Below, in pieces: positions 25,745-34,393 of a DNA stretch of 64,000 nt. The notes beneath the pieces are model-generated. The model saw only the letters and a list, made by a program, of their open reading frames with translations. It searched no databases and had not been told where the DNA came from. Position 1 is the stretch's first letter. Each line of letters opens with the position of its first letter. The DNA is from Algorimicrobium algoritergicola. Lineage in GTDB: Bacteria > Bacteroidota > Bacteroidia > Flavobacteriales > Flavobacteriaceae. The position numbers and the translations under genes were made by a program. The DNA lies in assembly GCF_008086165.1 (NCBI RefSeq), contig NZ_VSKL01000001.1:186001-250000 (forward strand), read 5' to 3'.

Positions 25745-26269
25745 ATGTCAGTTAAAATTAGATTACAAAGACACGGTAAAAAAGGAAAACCTTATTACTG
25801 GATCGTAGCAGCCGATGCACGAGCAAAAAGAGATGGTAAATACCTAGAGAAATTAGGTTTTTATAATCCAAACACCAACCCAGCAACTATTGAGTTAGAT
25901 ATTGATGGTGCCGTTACATGGTTACAGAATGGTGCACAACCAACTGAAACTGCTAAAGGTATTTTATCTTACAAAGGTGCTATGTTGAAAAATCACCTTG
26001 CCGGTGGTGTTAGAAAAGGTGCTTTAACAGAAGAACAAGCTGAAGCTAAATTCACGGCTTGGTTAGAAGAAAAAGCTGGTAAGGTAGACGCTAAATCGCA
26101 AGGTTTAACAACTGCTCAAGCTGAAGCAAAAGCAAAAGCATTAGAAGCTGAAAAAGCAACTAATGAAGCGCGTATTGCTGCCAACACACCAGTAGTAGAA
26201 GAAGTTGCTGAAGAAGTAACTGAAGATGCTCCTGTTGCTGAAGCAGATGCTTCAAAAGAAGAAGAATAA
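25745..26269 (+). CDS. rpsP: 30S ribosomal protein S16
   Basis: A 174-residue protein. The first 80 or so residues are the S16 core (VKIRLQRHGKKGKPYYWIV, then DGKYLEKLGFYNP). The remaining half is an Ala/Glu/Lys-rich extension ending VAEADASKEEE, common in Bacteroidota S16 and absent from E. coli S16 (82 residues). It assembles into the body of the small subunit. It precedes rimM, the usual rpsP-rimM order, but a strong terminator separates the two here. Confidence 0.97.
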   Translation: MSVKIRLQRHGKKGKPYYWIVAADARAKRDGKYLEKLGFYNPNTNPATIELDIDGAVTWLQNGAQPTETAKGILSYKGAMLKNHLAGGVRKGALTEEQAEAKFTAWLEEKAGKVDAKSQGLTTAQAEAKAKALEAEKATNEARIAANTPVVEEVAEEVTEDAPVAEADASKEEE

Positions 26270-26293
26270 AAAACAAAATTTTTTATACTTTTG

Positions 26294-26325
26294 AACCCAG
26301 ACTTTATAAGTCTGGGTTTTTTATT
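26294..26325 (+). terminator. Terminator after rpsP
   Basis: AACCCAGACTT (26294-26304) pairs perfectly with AAGTCTGGGTT (26308-26318) over a TAT loop, followed by TTTTTT. It would uncouple rimM from rpsP. Confidence 0.88.
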
Positions 26326-26358
26326 ACATAAAATTTATAAGAGTTTTGTGAGACTACC

Positions 26359-26376
26359 TCCCGATAACGATCGGAA
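26359..26376. repeat. TCCCGAT-type palindrome between rpsP and rimM
   Basis: CCGAT (26361-26365) and ATCGG (26370-26374) around a 4-nt loop, flanked like the perfect TCCCGATAGCTATCGGGA at 62684. Part of a small dispersed set in this window. Confidence 0.45.
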
Positions 26377-26397
26377 TCCAAGGGCAATACCATAAAT

Positions 26398-26925
26398 ATG
26401 AAAAAAGAAGATTGTTTTTATTTAGGAAAAATAGTATCGAAATATAGTTTTAAAGGTGAACTACTTATAAAGCTAGATACTGATGAACCTGATTTATATG
26501 AAAATCTAGACGCGATGTTTGTGGATTTACGCAATAATTTAGTGCCTTTTTTTATTGAATCATCTCAACTCCATAAATCCGATTTACTGCGTGTGCGTTT
26601 TGAGGATGTTGATACGGAAGCTGATGCCGACTCCCTTATAAAGTGTGATATCTATTTGCCATTAGATCTTTTACCAAAATTAGAAGGTGATAAATTCTAC
26701 TACCATGAAATAATTGGGTTTAAAGTAACCGATGTGAATTTTGGAAATGTTGGTATTATAACATCTATAAATGACACAACTGCACAAGCACTTTTTGAAA
26801 TTGATAAAGATGGTACTGAAATTTTAATCCCTATGAATGATGCTTTTATTGTAAAAGTGGATAAAGCTAATAAGGAGATTATATTAGATACTCCAGAGGG
26901 TTTGATTGATTTGTATTTAGATTAA
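26398..26925 (+). CDS. rimM: Ribosome maturation factor RimM
   Basis: A 175-residue protein of normal length. The N-terminal RimM barrel starts with FYLGKIVSKYSFKGELLIKL and the C-terminal PRC-barrel has FYYHEIIGFKVTD and ILIPMNDAFIVKVD. It binds S19 and helps assemble the 30S head. It follows rpsP but lies beyond a terminator. Its last 4 nt overlap the end of the convergent GAF kinase gene. Confidence 0.95.
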   Translation: MKKEDCFYLGKIVSKYSFKGELLIKLDTDEPDLYENLDAMFVDLRNNLVPFFIESSQLHKSDLLRVRFEDVDTEADADSLIKCDIYLPLDLLPKLEGDKFYYHEIIGFKVTDVNFGNVGIITSINDTTAQALFEIDKDGTEILIPMNDAFIVKVDKANKEIILDTPEGLIDLYLD

Positions 26926-28130
26926 TTACCCAACCGCTTTAAGTTAAAGACAAACACACAACCACCATCTTTTGAAGCTGATACGGTTATTCGCCCGCCC
27001 AAACTCTCGACGAGTTTTTTTACGGTAGCCAAACCAATTCCTGTACCTTTATTTTCGTATTTATCTACACCATAAACTGAAAATAAATCAAAAACTGCTA
27101 TTTCCTCACCTAATGGAATACCAGGTCCATTATCTTTTACTTCAAACATATAATCCGTTTCATTTTTTGAAAAAGAAACATCAATCCTGGTCTGTTGCTT
27201 ATCATTATATTTAACAGCATTGGAAATTAAATTTACCAATATTTGTGATAAAGCAGATTTATTTACAATAATCTCACCCACATCTTTCGTGTAATTAAAT
27301 ACAACTTCTTCAGAATCTATTTGACATAGATTTTTTATATGGTTCATAAACTCATCAAAATCTAATGTTTCTGAACCACTCTTTTCTAATTCAGAATAAC
27401 TATAAAACATTAACAAACCATCAATGTAATGCCTTAACGAACTTGAAGAGTCCTTTAATAGCTGCAAATACTCAAGAGACTCCGGAGAGGCGTATTTTTC
27501 AAAATCTGACTCCACTAAATCGATTAAAGACGTCATATTTGCCAACGGCGACTTTAAATCATGGCTAACAACATTAGCAAATTTCTTTAAGTTTTCATTC
27601 CTTATCAGCAACTCTTCTTTCAGGTTCTCTAATTTCAAATTTACTAACTGCTGTTCAAACAAACGCATGACCTGACTGGCCAAAACCTTTAAGGTCATTA
27701 TTTGTTTATCATTTAGTGTTTTCGGCTCTGTATCAAAAACACAAAGCGTTCCTAATCTATAACCTTCCAGATTTACTAAAGGAACACCTGCATAAAAAAC
27801 AGCATTTTGATTTACAACTAAAGGATTGTCTTTAAACCGTGCGTCCTTTCGTGCATCTTCAATGATTGTAATGGGATGGTCAGAAATAATAGCATGACCA
27901 CAAAATGACATATCTCTAGGAGATTCAGTATCTGGAAAGCCATGAGCAGATTTAAAAAAATTCCGATCGTTATCTAATAAGGTAATTAAAGAAATAGGTG
28001 CATCTGTTATAAAAGATGCTAAAGACGTAATTTCATCGTAACTAGCTTCGGGCAGCGTGTCTAATAAATTATACTGTTCTACAGCATGTTGTCTTTGCTT
28101 TTCATTACTAGGGAAAGTTGGGACTATCAT
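26922..28130 (-). CDS. GAF-domain sensor histidine kinase
   Basis: A 402-residue cytoplasmic kinase. The GAF domain (about residues 25-165) has FCGHAIISDHP and FYAGVPLVNLEGYRLGTLC, the form seen in many bacterial GAF-HK proteins. A coiled coil leads to HisKA with His 190 in FANVVSHDLKSPL. The ATPase domain has LVNLISNAVKYN, VKDNGPGI and NKGTGIGLATVKKL. No response regulator gene is adjacent, so it is an orphan kinase. It is convergent with rimM with a 4-nt overlap. Confidence 0.92.
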   Translation of the reverse strand: MIVPTFPSNEKQRQHAVEQYNLLDTLPEASYDEITSLASFITDAPISLITLLDNDRNFFKSAHGFPDTESPRDMSFCGHAIISDHPITIIEDARKDARFKDNPLVVNQNAVFYAGVPLVNLEGYRLGTLCVFDTEPKTLNDKQIMTLKVLASQVMRLFEQQLVNLKLENLKEELLIRNENLKKFANVVSHDLKSPLANMTSLIDLVESDFEKYASPESLEYLQLLKDSSSSLRHYIDGLLMFYSYSELEKSGSETLDFDEFMNHIKNLCQIDSEEVVFNYTKDVGEIIVNKSALSQILVNLISNAVKYNDKQQTRIDVSFSKNETDYMFEVKDNGPGIPLGEEIAVFDLFSVYGVDKYENKGTGIGLATVKKLVESLGGRITVSASKDGGCVFVFNLKRLGN

Positions 28131-28224
28131 AAATAATTATATTCGATGGTAAATTTACATTATTAAAGCCTGCTTGTTTTCTCAATTAAGAATATTTTAG
28201 CAAATGAAACCATAATTCCTTCAT

Positions 28225-28935
28225 ATGTCAATTTTTAAATTCAAGCAGTTCAAAATAAACCAAGACCGTTGCGCCATGAAAATTGGCACAGATGCGGTAT
28301 TACTTGGCGCTTGGGCTTCTATTAAACACCATCCGTTCTCTATTTTAGATATTGGCGCAGGCACAGGGGTTTTGGCATTAATGTTAGCACAAAGAAGTTC
28401 TGCCGAAGTTATAGATGCTCTTGAAATTGATGATAACGCTTATGAACAATGTGTCGATAATTTTGAACACTCCGTTTGGGCAGACAGACTTTTTTGTTAC
28501 CATGCATCCTTGGAGGAGTTTGTTGATGAAATTGACGACCAATATGACCTCATCATTTCCAATCCACCTTTCTATTCAGAAGACTTCAAAACGGATAACC
28601 AGCAACGCGACACCGCTAGATTTCAAGATGCTATGCCATTTGCGCATCTTTTAGCAGGTGTTTCCAAGTTGCTTTCTGAAGCAGGTGAGTTTTCAGTGAT
28701 TATTCCTTATCAAGAAGAAGCTAACTTTATAGGTTTAGCGGCAACTTTTAAATTGTTTCCCAATCGGTTAACACATGTTCAAGGAAATCCCAATTCCGAA
28801 ATTAAACGCAGTTTAATCCGTTTTACACGGACAGAAACGATGTCAGAAAAAACGCATCTTATCATTGAAACCGGAAGACATCAGTACACAGATGATTATG
28901 TGACGCTTACAAAAGATTTTTATCTGAACATGTAA
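28225..28935 (+). CDS. tRNA1(Val) (adenine(37)-N6)-methyltransferase, YfiC/TrmN6 family
   Basis: A 236-residue SAM-dependent methyltransferase. Motif I is LDIGAGTGVLALML (about residues 38-51) and the adenine-N6 catalytic motif is NPPFY (about 112-116). The N-terminus FKFKQFKINQDRCAMKIGTD matches the YfiC family. It methylates A37 of tRNA1(Val) by family assignment. It is monocistronic; the AI-2E gene starts 75 nt later on the same strand. Confidence 0.92.
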   Translation: MSIFKFKQFKINQDRCAMKIGTDAVLLGAWASIKHHPFSILDIGAGTGVLALMLAQRSSAEVIDALEIDDNAYEQCVDNFEHSVWADRLFCYHASLEEFVDEIDDQYDLIISNPPFYSEDFKTDNQQRDTARFQDAMPFAHLLAGVSKLLSEAGEFSVIIPYQEEANFIGLAATFKLFPNRLTHVQGNPNSEIKRSLIRFTRTETMSEKTHLIIETGRHQYTDDYVTLTKDFYLNM

Positions 28936-29010
28936 ATTTTCAATGTTATGCAATATTCGCTAATTTTTACCGTAGTTTTATAGAGTTAAACTATCTAATT
29001 CTTTCCAATT

Positions 29011-30042
29011 TTGAGCACACCTAAAATAGAAATATCTGCATTAAACCAAATAAAAACACTTTTACTTGTTGGTGGTATTCTGACCTTATTATATTTTGGG
29101 CAAAGCTTAATTATGCCATTATTAGTAGCTGCTATTATTGCCATTTTATTGGATATTCCAGTAAAAAAAATTAAAAGTTGGGGATTACCAAATTGGTTAG
29201 CTATTACAATAGCCATTTTATTAATGCTCACTGTATTTTCCTTGCTCTTTTGGCTTGTAAGTTCTCAAATAAACAATATGGCAGAGGATTGGCCAACCAT
29301 GAAAGAAAAAGCAACAGAAAAACTGAATATTTTCTCACAATGGACTAATGAGCAACTGAATTGGAATTATAAAGATTATATAGACAACAATAAAAAATTA
29401 GTTCAAAAAGCTGAAGATTTAGCTAGTGCATTCTTATCTTCTTTAATGAGTTTACTCTCGCAATCTCTTATTATTTTCGTTTATATCATTCTGTTTCTAA
29501 TGCAAAAGAAGCAATTTATTAATTTTTTCAAAAAGCTATCTTCTAATGATAAAGCTATGAGCTCACTTTTAGTGAATTCAGCAAAAATCACAAAAAACTA
29601 TTTTGTTGGGAAGGGTAAAATTATGTTATTCCTTTTCGGCATCTACTATATTGGATTTCTAATTGGATCTGTTCCTTATGCTTTATTTTTAGCACTGTTT
29701 GCTGCACTATTCTCCATAGTACCTTATGTAGGAAATGTAATTGGAGGTGGTGTTGCGGTTATTCTTTCCTATTTATATGCAGGATCAACACCAGCGTTAA
29801 TAGTTATTGGTGTGGTTTCAGCAGCACAATTAATTGAAAATTACGTGCTGACACCTTGGGTTATAGGAGACGAAATTAATTTAAATCCCTTTATAACCAT
29901 ATTTGGAATTATTTTATTCTCCATACTTTGGGGTGTTGTTGGTGCCGTAATTTCTTTGCCTTTAATAGCTGTATTGAAAGTTATTTTTGACCATACCGAA
30001 GGCATGGAGCCTTATGCCTATTTATTGAAAAAAGAAAGGTGA
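29011..30042 (+). CDS. AI-2E family transporter (PerM-like)
   Basis: A 343-residue membrane protein with about seven to eight hydrophobic segments in the AI-2E/PerM pattern: LIMPLLVAAIIAILLDIPV near residue 32, a long soluble helical stretch at about 85-150, then FSIVPYVGNVIGGG and LPLIAVLKVIFDH near the end. Some homologues export autoinducer-2, others are antiporters; the substrate here is open. No ATG precedes the conserved region and an in-frame stop lies at 28996, so the TTG at 29011 is the likely start. Confidence 0.88.
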   Translation: MSTPKIEISALNQIKTLLLVGGILTLLYFGQSLIMPLLVAAIIAILLDIPVKKIKSWGLPNWLAITIAILLMLTVFSLLFWLVSSQINNMAEDWPTMKEKATEKLNIFSQWTNEQLNWNYKDYIDNNKKLVQKAEDLASAFLSSLMSLLSQSLIIFVYIILFLMQKKQFINFFKKLSSNDKAMSSLLVNSAKITKNYFVGKGKIMLFLFGIYYIGFLIGSVPYALFLALFAALFSIVPYVGNVIGGGVAVILSYLYAGSTPALIVIGVVSAAQLIENYVLTPWVIGDEINLNPFITIFGIILFSILWGVVGAVISLPLIAVLKVIFDHTEGMEPYAYLLKKER

Positions 30043-30121
30043 TCTGTTTCTCGTTTAATTTTGCGCAATTATAGAGCATAAAACGCCCATTTTAAACGCT
30101 GAAAAAAAGAGCATTAAATTG

Positions 30122-30149
30122 TTGACTGAAAACGTTTTCATTATCTTTG
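30122..30149 (+). promoter_or_regulatory. Promoter of the acyl-CoA dehydrogenase gene
   Basis: TTG (30122-30124), a 17-nt spacer and TATCTTTG (30142-30149). The box overlaps an upstream TTG that would otherwise look like a start, which argues for the ATG at 30177. Confidence 0.72.
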
Positions 30150-30176
30150 CTAGACATTTATAACAAAACAATTAAT

Positions 30177-31355
30177 ATGAAGCCAGATTTATTTGAAGCT
30201 CCTGATTATTATAACTTGGATGAGCTTTTAACAGAAGAACATAAATTAGTACGTGATGCTGCTAGAGAATGGGTGAAGCGCGATGTGTCTCCTATAATTG
30301 AAGAAGCTGCACAAAATGCAGAATTCCCAAAATCTATTATTGGAGGATTAGCAGAAATTGGTGCTTTTGGCCCTTATATTCCAGAAGAATATGGTGGTGC
30401 AGGATTGGATCAAATTTCTTATGGCTTAATCATGCAAGAAATTGAACGTGGTGATTCTGGGGTTAGAAGTACAGCTTCTGTACAATCATCTTTAGTCATG
30501 TACCCAATCTGGAAATATGGTAACGAAGCGCAACGTAAAAAATATTTACCAAAATTAGCGTCTGGTGAATGGATTGGTTCTTTTGGATTAACGGAACCTG
30601 ATCATGGATCTAATCCTGGCGGCATGACAACAAACTTTAAAGATATGGGTGACCACTATCTTTTAAATGGCGCAAAAATGTGGATTTCCAACGCCCCATT
30701 TTGTCAAATAGCTGTGGTTTGGGCTAAAAATGAAGAAGGACGAATTCACGGATTAATTGTAGAACGCGGTATGGAAGGTTTTACAACTCCCGAAACGCAC
30801 AATAAATGGTCGCTGCGTGCATCTGCAACTGGCGAACTTATTTTTGATAATGTAAAAATTCCTAAAGAAAACGTATTACCAAACAAATCTGGATTAGGAG
30901 CACCACTAGGCTGTCTAGACTCAGCACGTTTTGGTATTGCCTGGGGAGCGATTGGTGCAGCCATGGATTGTTATGATACTGCTTTACGTTACAGTAAAGA
31001 ACGTATACAATTTGGTAAACCCATTGGACAATTTCAATTGCAACAAAAAAAATTAGCCGAAATGATTACCGAAATCACCAAAGCACAATTATTGGCTTGG
31101 AGACTTGGCGTCATGCGTGAAAACGGAACGGCTACGTCTGCACAAATATCTATGGCAAAACGTAATAATGTGGATATGGCAATCAATATTGCCCGTGAAG
31201 CACGTCAAATGTTAGGTGGTATGGGAATTACAGGTGAGTATTCTATTATGCGTCATTCCATGAACCTTGAAAGTGTTATTACTTATGAAGGTACACATGA
31301 CATTCATTTATTGATTACAGGAATGGATGTGACTGGTTTGAATGCTTTTAAATAA
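30177..31355 (+). CDS. Glutaryl-CoA dehydrogenase-like acyl-CoA dehydrogenase
   Basis: A 392-residue FAD enzyme. The N-terminal helical domain, the FAD/substrate core (FGLTEPDHGSNPGGM, WISNAPF) and the C-terminal helical domain (YSKERIQFGKPIGQFQLQQ) are all present. The catalytic base is Glu 371 in ITYEGTHDIHLLITG, the arrangement of glutaryl-CoA dehydrogenase. That enzyme oxidises and decarboxylates glutaryl-CoA to crotonyl-CoA in lysine/tryptophan breakdown. Substrate specificity is inferred. It has its own promoter and ends at a bidirectional terminator. Confidence 0.9.
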   Translation: MKPDLFEAPDYYNLDELLTEEHKLVRDAAREWVKRDVSPIIEEAAQNAEFPKSIIGGLAEIGAFGPYIPEEYGGAGLDQISYGLIMQEIERGDSGVRSTASVQSSLVMYPIWKYGNEAQRKKYLPKLASGEWIGSFGLTEPDHGSNPGGMTTNFKDMGDHYLLNGAKMWISNAPFCQIAVVWAKNEEGRIHGLIVERGMEGFTTPETHNKWSLRASATGELIFDNVKIPKENVLPNKSGLGAPLGCLDSARFGIAWGAIGAAMDCYDTALRYSKERIQFGKPIGQFQLQQKKLAEMITEITKAQLLAWRLGVMRENGTATSAQISMAKRNNVDMAINIAREARQMLGGMGITGEYSIMRHSMNLESVITYEGTHDIHLLITGMDVTGLNAFK

Positions 31356-31420
31356 AAAAGAAAAAGTCTGAAATTATTTCACTTTTAGCTCGAAATAGTT
31401 TTAGTATTAATTTAAATAGA

Positions 31421-31458
31421 AAAAAATGCGTTCACTTAATAATGAGCGCATTTTTATT
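31421..31458. terminator. Bidirectional terminator, acyl-CoA dehydrogenase / epimerase
   Basis: AAAATGCGTTCA pairs with TGAGCGCATTTT (one G-U pair) around a short loop, with A- and T-runs on the two sides, between convergent genes. Confidence 0.7.
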
Positions 31459-32452
31459 TTAAATTCTCCCAATACCAAGCAACAGCTTCTTTAAGACCAT
31501 TATCTAATTTATGACTCGATTTGTAATTTAATAGGCTTTTTGCCTTATCTACGGATGCCAGTGAATGCGGAATATCACCTAAACGTTTTGGACCATGAAC
31601 TATATTAACATTCTCTATTTCGGCGTCATAGTTAGATAAGTGCTTTTTGAGTAATTCGGTTAATTGCAGTAAGGTTGTTCGGTCTCCCACCGCGGTATTA
31701 TAAACCTGATTTAAAGCAGATTCATTTGTAGTAGTAAGTGCCAATAAATTCATTTGCACCACATTATCTATAAACGTGAAATCGCGAGAATAAGTACCAT
31801 CACCATTTATTATAGGACTTTCATGTTTCATAAACTGCTTAACAAACAATGGAATTACGGCGGCATAAGCACCGTTAGGATCTTGGCGCTTTCCAAAAAC
31901 ATTAAAATAACGTAATCCTATTGTGTTTAAACCGTATGTTGTAAAAAAAATATCGGCGTAGAGTTCATTTACGTATTTTGTAATAGCATACGGGGATAAA
32001 GGTTTCCCAATCGTTTCTTCAACTTTTGGCAAAGCTTCATGATCACCATAAGTTGATGAACTGGCAGCGTATACAAAACGACTAACTTCAGCATCTCGGG
32101 CAGCGACTAGCATATTTAAAAATCCACTTACATTAACCGCATTCGTTATTATAGGATCTGTAATTGATCTTGGCACCGAACCTAAAGCTGCTTGATGCAA
32201 CACAAAATCTTGATTATTACAAGCTTTTTGACAAGTTTCCAAATTGCGTATATCACCTTCGATAAAATTGAAATTTGGGTGCTTTAAAAACGGCTCAATA
32301 TTGTAGTGATGACCTGTTGCAAAATTATCTAAACACGTTACTTGTGCCTCTAATTTTAATAAAGTTTCACAGAGGTTGCTTCCAATAAATCCGGCACCTC
32401 CAGTAATTAAAACTTTTTTACCCTTTAAACTCCTAAATTGTTCTAATTTCAC
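31454..32452 (-). CDS. NAD-dependent UDP-hexose/HexNAc 4-epimerase (WbpP-like extended SDR)
   Basis: A 332-residue extended SDR. The Rossmann motif is ITGGAGFIGSNL, the Ser/Tyr-Lys catalytic set is AASSSTYGD and YAITKYVNEL, and GLRYFNVFGKRQDPNGAYA is typical of UDP-GlcNAc/GalNAc(A) 4-epimerases of the WbpP/TviC type. It would supply GalNAc-type sugars for surface polysaccharide. No polysaccharide cluster is adjacent; the nearest glycosyltransferase is at 38962. The exact substrate is not determined. Confidence 0.88.
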   Translation of the reverse strand: MKLEQFRSLKGKKVLITGGAGFIGSNLCETLLKLEAQVTCLDNFATGHHYNIEPFLKHPNFNFIEGDIRNLETCQKACNNQDFVLHQAALGSVPRSITDPIITNAVNVSGFLNMLVAARDAEVSRFVYAASSSTYGDHEALPKVEETIGKPLSPYAITKYVNELYADIFFTTYGLNTIGLRYFNVFGKRQDPNGAYAAVIPLFVKQFMKHESPIINGDGTYSRDFTFIDNVVQMNLLALTTTNESALNQVYNTAVGDRTTLLQLTELLKKHLSNYDAEIENVNIVHGPKRLGDIPHSLASVDKAKSLLNYKSSHKLDNGLKEAVAWYWENLK

Positions 32453-32703
32453 GTGTTTTTTGTATTGATTAAAAATATCATTATGGACCCTAGTTGTACT
32501 TAATAATTAATGTTCAGTTGGGTAAAAATAATAACAAAACCATAAAGAGACTAATAATCAAGGTGTTATTTTTAGTAATTGAAGTTGAAAGCTCTTTCAC
32601 TTTTGTATATAAATTATGGAAATCGTATTACTATATATTGAGAAGAAACTATTAGGTCATCATTAATTAGCGATTAACAAAAATACAATTAAAGCTTTTT
32701 GTT

Positions 32704-32711
32704 TACTTTTA
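32704..32711 (+). promoter_or_regulatory. -7-like box 4 nt before the metallophosphoesterase ATG
   Basis: TACTTTTA, one base off TAnnTTTG. If used, the mRNA would begin at or next to the ATG. Confidence 0.35.
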
Positions 32712-32715
32712 CGTT

Positions 32716-33615
32716 ATGATATCCAGCAAAAAACGTTTAGACAGAGCTTTAAAAGAAGCAAAAATCATCAATTTTGATGATCGTTCTAAATTTGTGCTAT
32801 TTAGTGATTGCCATAGAGGCGACAATAGTTTTGCTGATGATTTTGCCAACAACCAAAACGCCTATTTTCACGCGTTAAAACATTATTATGCTGAAGGGTT
32901 CACCTATATTGAATTAGGTGATGGTGATGAACTTTGGGAACACCGAACATTCAAAACCATTTTTGAAGCACACAAACATGTGTATCTCTTACTCAAAGAA
33001 TTCTACAAGAATAACCGCTTGCATCTACTCTTTGGAAATCATGACATGGTTTACAAAGACCCTAATTATGTTAAAAAGCACTTATCCACTTATTTTGACC
33101 CCATAACCGGAAAGGAGGAGCCTTTATTTCCTGATATTAAAATTAATGAGGCGATAATTTTAAAACATTCAGAAACACAACAAGCCCTTTTTTTAACCCA
33201 TGGTCATCAAGCTGATTGGTGGAATTACACCTTTTGGAAATGGAGCAGGTTTTTGGTTCGCGTACTTTGGAAACCATTGAATGTCATGGGTATTTCAAAC
33301 CCTACAAGCCCTGCAAAAAACCGTTTGGAATTGATGCGAATTGAAAGGCTTATAAAAAACTGGATTACCCAAAACAACAATCTGATTACTATTGTAGGTC
33401 ATACGCACAGACCACGATTTCCAGAACCAAAGGACATTTCTTTTTTCAATGATGGTTCTTGTGTTTTCCCTAGAAGTATTACTGGTATTGAAATTGAAAA
33501 TGGCGAAATAGCATTAATTAAATGGCAAATTGCAACAACAGATGATGGCACATTACGAGTTGTACGTGTGTTATTAGAAGGGCCACGAAAACTAATAGAT
33601 TACCAAACTAAATAG
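32716..33615 (+). CDS. Metallophosphoesterase
   Basis: A 299-residue calcineurin-like phosphoesterase. The five metal-binding blocks are visible: FSDCHRGD (a DxH variant), ELGDGDE, FGNHDMV, LTHGHQADWW and VGHTHRPR. The DCH/GDGD/GNHD form resembles UDP-2,3-diacylglucosamine hydrolase-like and other flavobacterial phosphoesterases; substrate unknown. A TACTTTTA box (32704-32711) ends only 4 nt before the ATG. The last 8 nt overlap the convergent DUF1508 gene. Confidence 0.88.
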   Translation: MISSKKRLDRALKEAKIINFDDRSKFVLFSDCHRGDNSFADDFANNQNAYFHALKHYYAEGFTYIELGDGDELWEHRTFKTIFEAHKHVYLLLKEFYKNNRLHLLFGNHDMVYKDPNYVKKHLSTYFDPITGKEEPLFPDIKINEAIILKHSETQQALFLTHGHQADWWNYTFWKWSRFLVRVLWKPLNVMGISNPTSPAKNRLELMRIERLIKNWITQNNNLITIVGHTHRPRFPEPKDISFFNDGSCVFPRSITGIEIENGEIALIKWQIATTDDGTLRVVRVLLEGPRKLIDYQTK

Positions 33616-33949
33616 TATAGGTTAATTTGTCAATATGAGCATGAATTGCCGATTGTTTAATGGCTTCAATTTTACGTTCCATAAGTGTTTTATTTAAAAA
33701 CAACTCACTCACTCCAATGGTTTCGTCTGATTTAATTTTCCTAAATTTAAAATAGGGATTGCCGTATTTCGATTTTAAACGGGAAAAAGCCCGATCATTT
33801 TTCGAATTGCGTTTAACGGTTTGAATTTGTTTAATACAATTTGTTTTGGAAGAAAACCCAACACTTATAAAAACAATATGTTTGGAATCTGATTTTAATA
33901 AAAAGTGATAAAGTCCTTTCTTATCTACAAATATTTTAAATAATGCCAT
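33608..33949 (-). CDS. DUF1508/YegP-like protein
   Basis: A 113-residue soluble protein. The pattern FKIFVDKKGLYHFLLKSDSK, then VGFSSKTNCIKQIQTVKRNS fits the YegP/DUF1508 repeat (one and a partial copy), usually 'YHFLLKS..G..I..S..Y.SK..C'. The function of that family is unknown. Isolated gene, convergent with the phosphoesterase. Confidence 0.7.
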   Translation of the reverse strand: MALFKIFVDKKGLYHFLLKSDSKHIVFISVGFSSKTNCIKQIQTVKRNSKNDRAFSRLKSKYGNPYFKFRKIKSDETIGVSELFLNKTLMERKIEAIKQSAIHAHIDKLTYTI

Positions 33950-34023
33950 AAATGACTCTTAAAGAATTTATAATTTCAGACATAAAAGCACAAAAAAATG
34001 TCACTTATATTTTACTAATGGAT

Positions 34024-34356
34024 TTATTCGGCGGGAGCCAATTGTACTTTTAAACCTTCCATTTCAGGTTTTATTTGAATTTGACAGCCTAAACGCGAAT
34101 TATCTTTTACATTGAATGCTTCGGAAAGCATAGCTTCCTCATCATCTTGCTTTTCCGGCAAAGGTGTATCACTCAAAACATAACACTGGCAACTGGCACA
34201 CATAGCCATGCCGCCACAAATACCTATGGTTCCTTCTGGAGCTAATTCATAACTACGAACAACTTCCATGAGATTCATAGCCATATCTGTTGGTGCTTCA
34301 ATAGTATGAGAAACACCTTCACGATCTATGATTGTTATATTTACATCTTGTTCCAT
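34024..34356 (-). CDS. 2Fe-2S ferredoxin (adrenodoxin-like)
   Basis: A 110-residue ferredoxin. Cluster ligands are C47-x5-C53-x2-C56 and C91, the vertebrate/adrenodoxin-type spacing, in GICGGMAMCASCQC. Cys 58 is an extra. It carries single electrons in the cytoplasm. It starts 37 nt after the stop of the ferredoxin-NADP reductase gene on the same strand, so the pair very probably forms one electron chain. The final acceptor is not shown. Confidence 0.92.
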   Translation of the reverse strand: MEQDVNITIIDREGVSHTIEAPTDMAMNLMEVVRSYELAPEGTIGICGGMAMCASCQCYVLSDTPLPEKQDDEEAMLSEAFNVKDNSRLGCQIQIKPEMEGLKVQLAPAE

Positions 34357-34393
34357 CTTAAATTTTCAGGTTGCGTTTCTATCAGACATATTA

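Noticed and set aside
30147-30176. Upstream TTG start for the acyl-CoA dehydrogenase
   Set aside because: The TTG is part of the TATCTTTG promoter box; the conserved N-terminus begins at ATG 30177.
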